Origin: CALIBK01 sp037444165
Lineage (GTDB): Bacteria; Desulfobacterota; BSN033; UBA1163
DNA length: 64,000 nucleotides
NCBI GenBank assembly: GCA_037444165.1
Contig: JBBIMX010000002.1
Coordinates: 33,339 to 97,338, forward strand
Reading direction: 5' to 3'
Positions 1 to 7,893 of the stretch are shown here, one piece after another (within the stretch, counting starts at the first letter, position 1; every line of letters begins with the position of its first letter). The translations under genes were made by a program, and so were the position numbers. The notes beneath the pieces are model-generated. The model was not told where the DNA came from. It saw nothing but the letters and a program-made list of their open reading frames with translations, and searched no databases.

Positions 1-1016
1 CAACCGCTCTGGTAGAAGCGATGGAGGGAAAGAGAAGCGAGCCCAGAGTCAGACCCCCCAGGCTCTCGGAAAAGGGACTCTGGGGAGCCCCTACCCTTCT
101 AAATAACGTAAAAACATTTTCTTACATTCCAATAATTATAAATAGAGGGTCCGATGCGTTTTCCTCCATTGGAACAGAGAAAAGTAAAGGGACAGCCGTT
201 TTCACCCTTGCAGGAAAGGTAAACTACCCCGGGCTTACTGAAGTCCCGATGGGAACGACCCTGAGGACTCTTGTTTATGAGATTGCAGGAGGAATGAAGA
301 ACGGAAAACAATTTAAGGCAGTCCAGATTGGAGGCCCTTCAGGGGGATGCATTCCCGAATCCCTTTTAGATATCCCTATTGATTACGATTCCCTTCAGAA
401 TGCCGGTTCGATGATGGGTTCGGGAGGAATGATCTTTATGGACGAGGAGGATTGTGCAGTCGATACCGCCCGATTCTTTCTCGACTTTACCACGAAGGAA
501 TCCTGTGGTAAATGTACGATGTGCAGGCTTGGGACACTCCAACTCCTAAGCCTTCTCGAAGAGATCTGTTCTGGAAAGGCCGATATGGAAGACCTCCTCC
601 TCCTTCGGGAACTGGCGGAAGACGTAAAGATGGGATCCCTTTGTGGATTGGGCCGATCTGCTCCCAATCCGGTCCTGACAACGATTCGATATTTTGAGCA
701 AGAGTATCGGGCCCATATTGTAGAAAAACGATGTCCTGCTTTGGTCTGCAAGGATCTTATCGCCTTCTATATCCTGCCGGAGAAATGTGATCGAGCTTGT
801 GAACATTGTATCCTGGTTTGCCCAACTGAAGCGATCAAAGGAGGAAAAGGAGAGATTAAAGTGATTGATCAGGGGAAATGCTCGAAATGCGGAACCTGTT
901 TGGAGGTTTGTCCAAAGGAGTATAATGCAGTGACGAAGATATCCCCCATCAGTAAACTTCCTAAGGACGGGAGACAAATGGAATCTCCCGCTTCTTTGAA
1001 AGAGGGAGTGGGATGA
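1..1016 (+). CDS. HymB/NuoF-type NADH-binding flavoprotein subunit, C-terminal part (5' end outside window)
   Basis: The reading frame is open from the first bases of the window, so the gene starts upstream; about 337 residues remain. Seen: the NuoF-type segment GLWGAPTLLNNVKTF, an SLBB-like region, the N3 [4Fe-4S] motif ESCGKCTMCRLGT with the fourth Cys in GSLCGLG, then a C-terminal ferredoxin domain. Known: HymB/HydB/NuoF subunits pass electrons between NADH/FMN and Fe-S chains in bifurcating hydrogenases, formate dehydrogenases and related complexes. The first ferredoxin cluster is spaced C-x3-C-x2-C-x3-CP instead of the usual C-x2-C-x2-C-x3-CP; the second is CSKCGTCLEVCP. The CooC-like genes just downstream suggest a role beside CO/formate metabolism; the exact complex cannot be told without the upstream genes. 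Confidence 0.9.
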   Translation, partial: TALVEAMEGKRSEPRVRPPRLSEKGLWGAPTLLNNVKTFSYIPIIINRGSDAFSSIGTEKSKGTAVFTLAGKVNYPGLTEVPMGTTLRTLVYEIAGGMKNGKQFKAVQIGGPSGGCIPESLLDIPIDYDSLQNAGSMMGSGGMIFMDEEDCAVDTARFFLDFTTKESCGKCTMCRLGTLQLLSLLEEICSGKADMEDLLLLRELAEDVKMGSLCGLGRSAPNPVLTTIRYFEQEYRAHIVEKRCPALVCKDLIAFYILPEKCDRACEHCILVCPTEAIKGGKGEIKVIDQGKCSKCGTCLEVCPKEYNAVTKISPISKLPKDGRQMESPASLKEGVG

Positions 1017-1044
1017 CCTCGAGGAAAGGATTGAGGGAATAAAT

Positions 1045-1800
1045 ATGGCCAGAAGAATTGTTGCGACTGGAAGAGGAGGGGCAGGGAAATCTACCTTTGT
1101 AGCTCTCATGAGTCGATACCTTAAGCCCCCTTCATTACTGATTGATCTTGACCCGGACTTGAGTCTGGCTGATATGCTCGGGATCGATTTGAGAGAACAG
1201 GGAAAGAGAACCGTGGTTGAAGCCCTCTATGATGCGGTCAAGGAAAGGCAGCGGGGAGGAAGTCCGTTGACCCCTGTTGAGGATCGATTCAAAGGCCTTC
1301 TCTGGGGAGACTGTCTCTATGAAGGGAGAGGGTTTGATGTGATCACGCTTGGGACGAAGGATCTCGAAGGCTGTTATTGTTACCCTGACCATCTCCTCAG
1401 AAAGACGATCGGTGAATTATCTAAACATTATACCAACGTTGTCATCGATTCTCCAGCAGGATTGGAACATCTCAATCGAAACATCGTCTCCGAGGTGGAT
1501 GAGCTTTTCCTCATCCTCGATCCTTCAGAAAAATCTCTCGTCCACATCAAAAAGGTCAAACTCGTTTTAAAGGAAGTGGGAACGATTTATCATCACTTCT
1601 ATCTGGTCGGGAATTACATGTTTGATGAAGCCTCGGAAAAGCATTTTCGAGAGGCAGGCGAACTCTTCCTTGGGAGAATTGAGTATGACCCAAAAGTGGA
1701 AGAATATAATCTCACTGGGAAACCCCTTCGTGAACTTCCCGAGGATTCCCCTGCCTGCCGTTCGGTGAAAAAGATCTTGGAGAAAGCGGGGTTGGCTTAA
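1045..1800 (+). CDS. CooC-like nickel-insertion P-loop ATPase (first of a tandem pair)
   Basis: MinD/CooC-type deviant Walker ATPase of 251 residues. The P-loop GRGGAGKST lies at residues 9-17, the second motif LLIDLDPD near 31-38, and the metal-binding CxC pair at Cys110/Cys112 within LEGCYCYPD. In characterised CooC proteins this CxC binds Ni/Zn at the dimer interface, and ATP hydrolysis drives Ni insertion into CO dehydrogenase. IDSPAGLEHLNRN matches the family's switch II region. The gene begins 28 bp after the flavoprotein gene and ends 1 bp before a paralogue, so it is almost surely co-transcribed. The target is presumably a CODH or CODH/ACS encoded upstream of the window; that is inference. 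Confidence 0.9.
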   Translation: MARRIVATGRGGAGKSTFVALMSRYLKPPSLLIDLDPDLSLADMLGIDLREQGKRTVVEALYDAVKERQRGGSPLTPVEDRFKGLLWGDCLYEGRGFDVITLGTKDLEGCYCYPDHLLRKTIGELSKHYTNVVIDSPAGLEHLNRNIVSEVDELFLILDPSEKSLVHIKKVKLVLKEVGTIYHHFYLVGNYMFDEASEKHFREAGELFLGRIEYDPKVEEYNLTGKPLRELPEDSPACRSVKKILEKAGLA

Positions 1801-1801
1801 G

Positions 1802-2569
1802 ATGGGAAAAATCCATGTGGTAACAGGAAGAGGGGGAACGGGTAAATCCACATTTACCGCTTTCATGGCAAGATTTTTGTCTGCTTCTTCCCTTCTTCTC
1901 ATCGATCTCGATCCTGATGGAAGTCTCCCCAAGATGCTGGGGGCAAATCTTGAAGAGGAAGGGAAATGGACCATCTCCGATGCCCTCTATGAAGTGATGG
2001 GAAAAGGAAGGGAAACAAAGGATATTCCAGATCTTCTCAGACAAAAGATGGAAGAAGGTCGAATCCTTTATCACGGGGGCAAATTTGACCTCATCGTTCT
2101 CGGTACGAAACTGGCTCAGGGGTGCTACTGTTTACCAGATGAAATGATCAAAGAGCTGATCAGAACTCTAAATAAAAATTATGACATCGTGCTGGTAGAC
2201 TCCCCTGCAGGTCTGGAACATCTGAATCGAAAAGTCACCCCCGACATTGATGATCTTTTTGTCATCATGGATCCCTCTGAAAAATCGGCCAAACATATCG
2301 AAAGAATGAAATCTGTGATCAAAGGGGTCAATATCCACTATCAACATCTCTATTTGGTCGGAAACTACCGGTTCACAGAGGAAGCGGAAGCCTATCTCCT
2401 GAGATCAGGGGAGAGATATCTTGGAAGAATTGCCTTTGATCCCCTTGTCAGAGAATTTAACTTAAAAGGGGAGTCCTTATTGAATATTCCTGAAGAGGCT
2501 CCATCCTCGTTATCGGTAAAGAAAATTCTTCGAGGGGCAGGGTATGATCATCTATCAGAATATCACTGA
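1802..2569 (+). CDS. CooC-like nickel-insertion P-loop ATPase (second of a tandem pair)
   Basis: 255 residues and clearly paralogous to the preceding gene, from which it is separated by one base. P-loop GRGGTGKST is at residues 9-17, LLLIDLDPDGS near 31-41, CxC at Cys108/Cys110 (QGCYC), and VDSPAGLEHLNRK in the switch II region. All residues needed for ATP and metal binding seen in CooC are present in both copies, so neither looks degenerate. Two copies could form a heterodimer across the inter-subunit CxC metal site, or serve two client enzymes (for example CODH and acetyl-CoA synthase, as CooC/AcsF do elsewhere). The end overlaps the next start by 26 bp, indicating translational coupling. 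Confidence 0.9.
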   Translation: MGKIHVVTGRGGTGKSTFTAFMARFLSASSLLLIDLDPDGSLPKMLGANLEEEGKWTISDALYEVMGKGRETKDIPDLLRQKMEEGRILYHGGKFDLIVLGTKLAQGCYCLPDEMIKELIRTLNKNYDIVLVDSPAGLEHLNRKVTPDIDDLFVIMDPSEKSAKHIERMKSVIKGVNIHYQHLYLVGNYRFTEEAEAYLLRSGERYLGRIAFDPLVREFNLKGESLLNIPEEAPSSLSVKKILRGAGYDHLSEYH

Positions 2570-3182
2570 AGAAAGTTTTGGATTAGCCTTAGATCTGGCG
2601 ATCAAAAGGCTTAACACTCTGGAGTCTGAGGAATTATGTAAAAATACCGGGGGCTTTCTCATTCATCCTCAAAAAATGCTTCTGACTTACTTGAATCATC
2701 CTTATCTCGTAGATCTTCAAAGCGGAACCATCTCTTCTCAAGAGGATCCAGGTTTAGAGGTTTCCCTTAAGGATCGAATCCTGATCCTTCACTACTTGAC
2801 CCAAGCCAAAGGAACTCCTCTCACCCATCGGCTGATCACTTATGCTCAAATTCAAGGGGGAAGATTTTACTGCCCTGCCTTTCAGAAAAGGACGATAGAG
2901 CCGATTCTCCAGAGCTTTGGAAATCGGCTAGAATCCCTTATCGAGGCCTCCCGAGAACTGGGAGGGAAGCAGGCTTCCTATGGTGATGCGTCTGTCTATT
3001 TTCATCCTTTCCCTTTGATTAAGCTTGTGATCGTCCTGTGGCGTGGGGATGAAGAGGTTTCACCCAATGGGAATATCCTTTTTGATAAGAATATCACCGA
3101 TTACCTTTCAGCAGAGGATATCGCCGTCCTCTCTGAAACCCTCATCTGGAAGCTCATTCGAAAGGTAAAGCACTCGCCATGA
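2544..3182 (+). CDS. DUF3786 domain protein
   Basis: 212-residue soluble protein resembling DUF3786, a family of unknown function found in anaerobes near corrinoid and CODH/ACS genes. Visible features are a central GxxLTHRLITYAQIQGGRFYCPAFQ segment (split here: LTHRLITYAQIQGGRFY then CPAFQ), YGDASVYFHPFPLIKLV, and a charged WRGDEE stretch before the C-terminus; these are the parts I associate with the family. It has no signal peptide or membrane segment. The start overlaps the upstream CooC-like gene by 26 bp and its end overlaps the next gene by 4 bp (ATGA), so it belongs to this operon. A role in cofactor delivery or corrinoid chemistry is guilt by association only. Confidence 0.75.
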   Translation: MIIYQNITEESFGLALDLAIKRLNTLESEELCKNTGGFLIHPQKMLLTYLNHPYLVDLQSGTISSQEDPGLEVSLKDRILILHYLTQAKGTPLTHRLITYAQIQGGRFYCPAFQKRTIEPILQSFGNRLESLIEASRELGGKQASYGDASVYFHPFPLIKLVIVLWRGDEEVSPNGNILFDKNITDYLSAEDIAVLSETLIWKLIRKVKHSP

Positions 3183-4234
3183 TCCCTTTCGAAGCCCGAT
3201 GTCAGACCACAGCAATGGGTATTCTCCCTCACCGCGATGTTCATCAAGCCCTGGCTCTTAGTCTGAGTTTAGATATTCCATTCTGGCCACAACTTCCCCA
3301 TGTGAGTCTCTATGAGGATATGTATATCCAGACTTCTCAAAACTTTCCTGGACTCTCTGTGGATTTTGAAAAAAAGAGACTCACCTTTCACACCGAAAGG
3401 TTCCAAAAAGAACTGGAGGATTATTTCAATCGAATGGACGATCCAGAAACCTATCGACTCACCCCAGAGTACTCTGTCGTGTTTCGAGCCTTTCTCGCCA
3501 AAGACCTCGGGGCCTACTCCGCCATACGAGGCCAGGTGACCGGGCCTGTCAGTTTCGGATTTAAAGTCCTGGATGAACACCTCAAACCCATTATCTACAA
3601 TGAGGAAGTGAAATCGATTCTCTACGATTTCATCCAGAAGAAGGTCAATCTTCAGTACCAGGAACTTCGAGAAAAAAATCCAAGGGCTTTTGTCTGGGTG
3701 GATGAGCCTGGATTAGGGTATGTCTTCAGCGGTCTCTCGGGATACAATGACCAGCAAGCTCGAGAAGATTACCTTCAGTTTGTCCAAGGGTTAGAAGGAC
3801 CCAAAGGGCTCCACCTCTGTGCCGATGTCAATCTTCCCTATCTTCTGGAATTGGGAGTCGAACTCCTCTCTTTCGATGCCTTCCAAATAGGGTTTATGCC
3901 AAAGGAGTATGCCGACTCCGTTGCTCGATTCCTTAAAAAAGGAGGAATCCTTTCATGGGGAATCGTGCCAACAGAAGGAAGAACCCTTGAGAGTCAAACT
4001 CCGGAATCCCTCGCCTCCCTTCTCTCAGACTACTGGAAGGTCCTCTCCGATTACACCGATCTCACTCCCCATCAGATCGCAGAACATTCCTTAATCGCAC
4101 CTGCAAGATGCTGCCTGGTGGACCTTTCTCTTGAAATCGAAGAAAAAGATCCCCACCGAGAAGAGCATCTCGTTGAGAAGGCCTTCCTCCTTTTAAAAGA
4201 GGTCTCCCATCTGCTTCGAAAAAGATGGCTTTAA
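3179..4234 (+). CDS. MetE/UROD-superfamily protein (methionine synthase II-like)
   Basis: 351 residues, about half the length of full MetE, matching only the C-terminal catalytic barrel. Zinc-ligand positions of the cobalamin-independent methionine synthase barrel can be recognised: His212 and Cys214 in LHLCADVN and Cys311/Cys312 in APARCCLVD; DEPGL at 175-179 is also typical. Such short MetE-like proteins occur in anaerobes without the folate-binding N-terminal half, and some act with a corrinoid protein as methyl donor in Wood-Ljungdahl organisms. Its 4-bp overlap with the DUF3786 gene and the CooC pair upstream support that context. The substrate is not determinable from sequence. Confidence 0.8.
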   Translation: MIPFEARCQTTAMGILPHRDVHQALALSLSLDIPFWPQLPHVSLYEDMYIQTSQNFPGLSVDFEKKRLTFHTERFQKELEDYFNRMDDPETYRLTPEYSVVFRAFLAKDLGAYSAIRGQVTGPVSFGFKVLDEHLKPIIYNEEVKSILYDFIQKKVNLQYQELREKNPRAFVWVDEPGLGYVFSGLSGYNDQQAREDYLQFVQGLEGPKGLHLCADVNLPYLLELGVELLSFDAFQIGFMPKEYADSVARFLKKGGILSWGIVPTEGRTLESQTPESLASLLSDYWKVLSDYTDLTPHQIAEHSLIAPARCCLVDLSLEIEEKDPHREEHLVEKAFLLLKEVSHLLRKRWL

Positions 4235-4275
4235 AAAGGAAGAGGACTTCTTGATTTACCCTCTTCTATTCTTTT

Positions 4276-6021
4276 ATGATTAATTCAATGAAGGGATTTT
4301 TTAATCGTCTTCTTCGAATCCATCTCTCCAAGGAAAAGGCTACCGTTGAACCTATTCCTGATTCGATCCTTCAAACCTATCTGGGAGGAAAGGGGTTAGG
4401 GTCTTATCTTCTCCTAAAAGAGAATCCCCCACGAATTGACCCCCTCTCCCCTCAAAATCGTTTAATCTTCACTCTGGGTCCAATTGCAGATACCCCTTTT
4501 TACGGTTCTAGCCGATATGCCGTCTTTACCAAATCTCCTCAAACGGGAATCTACTCCGAATCCTATTCGGGAGGAAAGATCACCCTATCCCTTAGCCGAA
4601 CGGGTTACGATGCCATCCTCATTGAAGGAAAATCGTCACACCCTGTCTTTCTTGAAATCAGTGATCGAGGGGTCTCCTTCCATTCTGCTCGAGATCTTTG
4701 GGGAAAGGATACTTATGAGGCGGAAGAGGCCATTTTAAAAAAGGTTAAAAAGGAAGGGGCCGGAGCCCTTGTCATCGGTCCGGCAGGGGAAAATCAGGTG
4801 AGGTTTGCTGTCATCGAATCGGAACATTGGCGCTCCCTGGGAAGAGCCGGAATCGGGGCGGTGATGGGTTCAAAGAAACTGAAGGGGATCGTCTTTTACG
4901 GAAGGACAAGAAGAGAAATCGCAGATCCAGACCGTCTAAAGAGCTTGGCTAAGGAGTTCAAAGAGAGAGTGGAAGAGCATCCGGTCGTTCAAACCTATAA
5001 AAGATATGGAACACCGATGCTTGTCTCCATTATGAATACGATCGGTGCCTTTCCTACCCAGTACTGGTCCAAAGGAACATTGGAGGGTTGGGAAGGAATC
5101 AGTGCAGAAAGTCTATTAGAACATTGTGATGTTACCCCATTGGCCTGTCCCCACTGTTTTATGGCCTGCGGGAAGATTTCTGAGATCAAGGAGGGAAGAC
5201 ATCGAGGTCTTCGCATCATGGGCCCTGAATATGAGACGATCTATGCTTTTGGTGGCCTCTGTATGGTGAAATCGATCGAGGAGATCATTTACCTCAATGA
5301 CCTCTGTGACCGCCTGGGGATGGATACCATTACTGCAGGAAATCTGGTCGCCTTTGCCATTGAGGCATCTAAAAGGAAAAAAATTAAAGAACGAATCGAA
5401 TATGGAGAGGTGGATAGGATAGCCGAACTCCTTAACCAGATCGCTTATCGAAAGGGAATCGGCCGAATCCTTGCCCAAGGGGTTCGAAAGGCAGCCGCCA
5501 TCTGGGGAATGGAAGAAGAAGCGGTCCATGTGAAAGGACTTGAACCTGCGGGTTTCGATCCTCGGGTGCTTAAGGGAATGGGCCTTGCCTATGCGACCTC
5601 GGATCGAGGGGCCTGTCATTTGAGAGCCACGTTTTATAAATCCGAGCTCTCTGGACAGATTGATCCTCATCAAATTAAGGGAAAGGCTCGACTCTTTGTG
5701 GAGTATGAGGATAAGATGACCCTCTTCGATCTCCTCATCCTTTGCCGATTCTATCGAGATCTCATTACCTGGAAAGATCTCCAGAGAATGATCCAGTATA
5801 CCTGTGGCCTTCTTCTCAAAAAGAAAGACTTAAAGAAGATGGCCTCAGGGGTGATTGATCTGGCCCGAGCCTTCAATCTTCGAGAGGGTCTTACTAAAAA
5901 GGATGATCGACTTCCCCGTCGTTTCTTTAGGGAAGTGCTTCAAGGGGCCGAGAAAGTCCTCCGTCCAAAAGATTTGGAATTCATGGTGGATGAATATTAT
6001 CGTCTCAGGGGCTGGACATAA
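4276..6021 (+). CDS. aldehyde:ferredoxin oxidoreductase family tungstoenzyme
   Basis: 581 residues spanning the AOR family end to end. Seen: N-terminal LLRIHLS and YLGGKGLGSYLL, the FGSSRYAVFTKSP-type pterin region (here YGSSRYAVFTKSPQTG), GRAGIGAVMGSKKLK, the [4Fe-4S] ligands in CPHCFMAC with a fourth Cys in LILCRF, and pterin motifs DRLGMDTITAGN and SDRGACHLR. Known AORs interconvert aldehydes and carboxylates with ferredoxin in the cytoplasm and contain a tungsten bis-pterin. An internal start at 4288 (MKGFFNRLL) fits family N-termini better than 4276, though neither has a strong ribosome site. The stretch before it carries only a weak 6-bp hairpin, so it may be the last gene of the same operon. 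Confidence 0.9.
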   Translation: MINSMKGFFNRLLRIHLSKEKATVEPIPDSILQTYLGGKGLGSYLLLKENPPRIDPLSPQNRLIFTLGPIADTPFYGSSRYAVFTKSPQTGIYSESYSGGKITLSLSRTGYDAILIEGKSSHPVFLEISDRGVSFHSARDLWGKDTYEAEEAILKKVKKEGAGALVIGPAGENQVRFAVIESEHWRSLGRAGIGAVMGSKKLKGIVFYGRTRREIADPDRLKSLAKEFKERVEEHPVVQTYKRYGTPMLVSIMNTIGAFPTQYWSKGTLEGWEGISAESLLEHCDVTPLACPHCFMACGKISEIKEGRHRGLRIMGPEYETIYAFGGLCMVKSIEEIIYLNDLCDRLGMDTITAGNLVAFAIEASKRKKIKERIEYGEVDRIAELLNQIAYRKGIGRILAQGVRKAAAIWGMEEEAVHVKGLEPAGFDPRVLKGMGLAYATSDRGACHLRATFYKSELSGQIDPHQIKGKARLFVEYEDKMTLFDLLILCRFYRDLITWKDLQRMIQYTCGLLLKKKDLKKMASGVIDLARAFNLREGLTKKDDRLPRRFFREVLQGAEKVLRPKDLEFMVDEYYRLRGWT

Positions 6022-6048
6022 CCCCTCACGAAAGGGTGGAAATAAATT

Positions 6049-6107
6049 TAAGCCCGACAGGAGTATTTCTGAAACCCATAGAACGGTCAACATCCCTCTC
6101 GGGCTTA
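6049..6107 (+). other. long-loop inverted repeat between AOR and kinase genes
   Basis: A perfect 9-bp inverted repeat, TAAGCCCGA at 6049-6057 and TCGGGCTTA at 6099-6107, encloses a 41-base loop. It lies 27 bp after the AOR stop and about 90 bp before the sensor-kinase start. It could act as a terminator for the upstream operon, although no T-run follows directly, or be a structured leader or the relic of a small repeat. No function is demonstrated. Confidence 0.4.
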
Positions 6108-6195
6108 TTCCCAACTTCTGAATGAGGGTTACAAAAAGAAGTTTCTTCCTTTTTTCTTTTATGATAAAATTTATTAGTTTTTGGAGAAACGGACG

Positions 6196-7758
6196 GTGTT
6201 AAGAAGTCTCAGAGCAAAGATTATCATCATCGTAATCGTCGCGGTAGCGGTCATCGAGGGATTTTTTCTCTATCTTAATATCCGATCCCTTTCGGAACAG
6301 ATCCTCGCAAAAACCGAAGAGGAGGCCTTCAATCTCAGCGAAACCATCCGCTTAAGCATTCGAAACGCGATGATTAAGGATCGAAGAGACGAATATCAGC
6401 GGATCATTGATGATGTGGCTCAAAGGAAGGGAATCGTGGAGGTGAGGATCTTTAATAAGCAAGGGATGATTACGGTCTCTTCGGATCGATCAAAGGTAGG
6501 AACGGTGGTGGACAAGAAGGCGGAAGCCTGCTATGGTTGTCACCGAGAAGATGAAGCCAAGGTCCTTCTCCCTACCGATAGCAAAACCCGAATCTATCAT
6601 ACAGAAACTCAGAGCCTCATGGGATTGATCAATCCCATCTATAATGAACCCTCTTGCCTTCCGTGTCATCCTCAAACGATCAATGTCCTCGGGGTTCTGG
6701 ATACCACCATCAGCCTTGAAAGTTTTGAAAAGGAGAAGGCCCAGATATATAATCGAATGATCATCTCCGGAGTGGTCAGTGTCCTCATTCTCACCCTCTG
6801 TTTAAGTCTACTTCTGACCCGATTCATCAACCAGCCGATTCAAAAACTCTTGAATGCAACCAAACAAGCGGCACGAGGGAATCTGGATCAAACGGTGAGC
6901 ATTCGGACTCAGGATGAATTAGGAGAACTCGCCAATTCTTTTAATCATATGATTTCCGAATTGAAGCGTTCTCGAGACGCGATCGAAGAATGGACCCAAA
7001 CCTTGGAGCAACGGGTGGAGGAACGAACCCGTGAACTTAAACAGGTGCAGGATCAATTGATTCAGGCAGGGAAAATGGCTGCTCTGGGAGAGTTGGCAGC
7101 CGGAGTGGCTCATGAGATCAATAACCCGCTTACAGGGGTACTGACCTTCAGTTCCTTAATGTTAAAAAAGGTGGATGAAAATCACCCGTGGAAAAGGGAC
7201 CTCGAGAATATTGTCCAACAGACGACTCGATGTCGAAACATTGTCCGGGGACTCTTAGATTTCGCTCGGCAAAGAAAACCAGACAAGAAGGAATGGGATA
7301 TTCATACCTTGATTGAGCGGACCATTACCCTGGTGGAGAATCAGGCCCGTTTTCAAAATATTAAAATCCTCAAGGAATTCAAGCCAGACATCCCGAAACT
7401 CCATGTAGATGGAGATCAGATTCAGCAGGTCTTTATGAATATCCTCATCAATGCTGCCGATGCGATGACCCAAAATGGAGGGACCCTGACCATTCGGACG
7501 GATACCTACGATCAAACCGTAGAAGTCTCTTTCACGGACACAGGGTGTGGAATTAGCAAGGAGCATCTTTCCAAGCTATTTACCCCTTTCTTTACTACGA
7601 AAGAGACGGGCAAAGGGACGGGATTGGGGTTGGCCATCAGCTATGGAATCATCCAGAGCCATGGGGGAGAGATTGAGGTGGAGAGTGAAGTGGGAAAAGG
7701 ATCCACCTTCCGAATTAAACTCCCTATCGAAAAGTCAGAAGAGAAAAACACCCTTTGA
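6196..7758 (+). CDS. membrane histidine kinase with two periplasmic CxxCH haem-binding motifs
   Basis: I place the start at the GTG at 6196, because GGAG at 6183-6186 sits 9 bases before it; a TTG at 6181 would overlap that site. The 520-residue protein has a first TM helix (about 8-27), a periplasmic sensor domain with CYGCH and CLPCH (about residues 112-116 and 154-158), a second TM helix (about 188-210), HAMP, a coiled coil, HisKA (HEINNPL, His near 306) and a complete HATPase domain (GTGLGLAIS). Two CxxCH motifs suggest c-type haem attachment and redox, NO or CO sensing. No response regulator is adjacent, so its partner is unknown. A MITE-like element follows 15 bp after the stop. Confidence 0.9.
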   Translation: MLRSLRAKIIIIVIVAVAVIEGFFLYLNIRSLSEQILAKTEEEAFNLSETIRLSIRNAMIKDRRDEYQRIIDDVAQRKGIVEVRIFNKQGMITVSSDRSKVGTVVDKKAEACYGCHREDEAKVLLPTDSKTRIYHTETQSLMGLINPIYNEPSCLPCHPQTINVLGVLDTTISLESFEKEKAQIYNRMIISGVVSVLILTLCLSLLLTRFINQPIQKLLNATKQAARGNLDQTVSIRTQDELGELANSFNHMISELKRSRDAIEEWTQTLEQRVEERTRELKQVQDQLIQAGKMAALGELAAGVAHEINNPLTGVLTFSSLMLKKVDENHPWKRDLENIVQQTTRCRNIVRGLLDFARQRKPDKKEWDIHTLIERTITLVENQARFQNIKILKEFKPDIPKLHVDGDQIQQVFMNILINAADAMTQNGGTLTIRTDTYDQTVEVSFTDTGCGISKEHLSKLFTPFFTTKETGKGTGLGLAISYGIIQSHGGEIEVESEVGKGSTFRIKLPIEKSEEKNTL

Positions 7759-7773
7759 GCCCAAGATTACTTC

Positions 7774-7893
7774 GAGACCTCTGAAAAAGTATTTAAAACG
7801 TATTTTTATAGACTGGGGAGGTGGGGTGGAGAGGCATTCGAAGGGTTTGGAACCCTACCTCCCCAGTCTTTCTATGACTTTTTCAAAGCTCTC
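7774..7893. mobile_element. MITE-like element, copy 1 (120 bp, 5-bp target duplication)
   Basis: Nearly identical to the 119-bp element at 22256-22374. The ends form an imperfect terminal inverted repeat (GAGACCTCTGAAAAAGT versus GAGAGCTTTGAAAAAGT on the other strand). Inside lie a perfect 13-bp stem AGACTGGGGAGGT (7810-7822) with ACCTCCCCAGTCT (7857-7869) and an inner hairpin AGGGTT-TGG-AACCCT. It is flanked by the direct repeat ACTTC (7769-7773 and 7894-7898). Removing the element plus one ACTTC restores a TAA stop for the convergent DUF6599 gene; with it, the stop is TGA made of one duplication base and two element bases. There is no transposase, so it would be mobilised in trans. The palindrome may also act as a bidirectional terminator. 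Confidence 0.85.

Noticed and set aside
4240..4265. AAGAGG/CCTCTT hairpin before the AOR gene as a terminator
   Set aside because: Only 6 bp with a 14-base loop and a poor T-run; likely chance.
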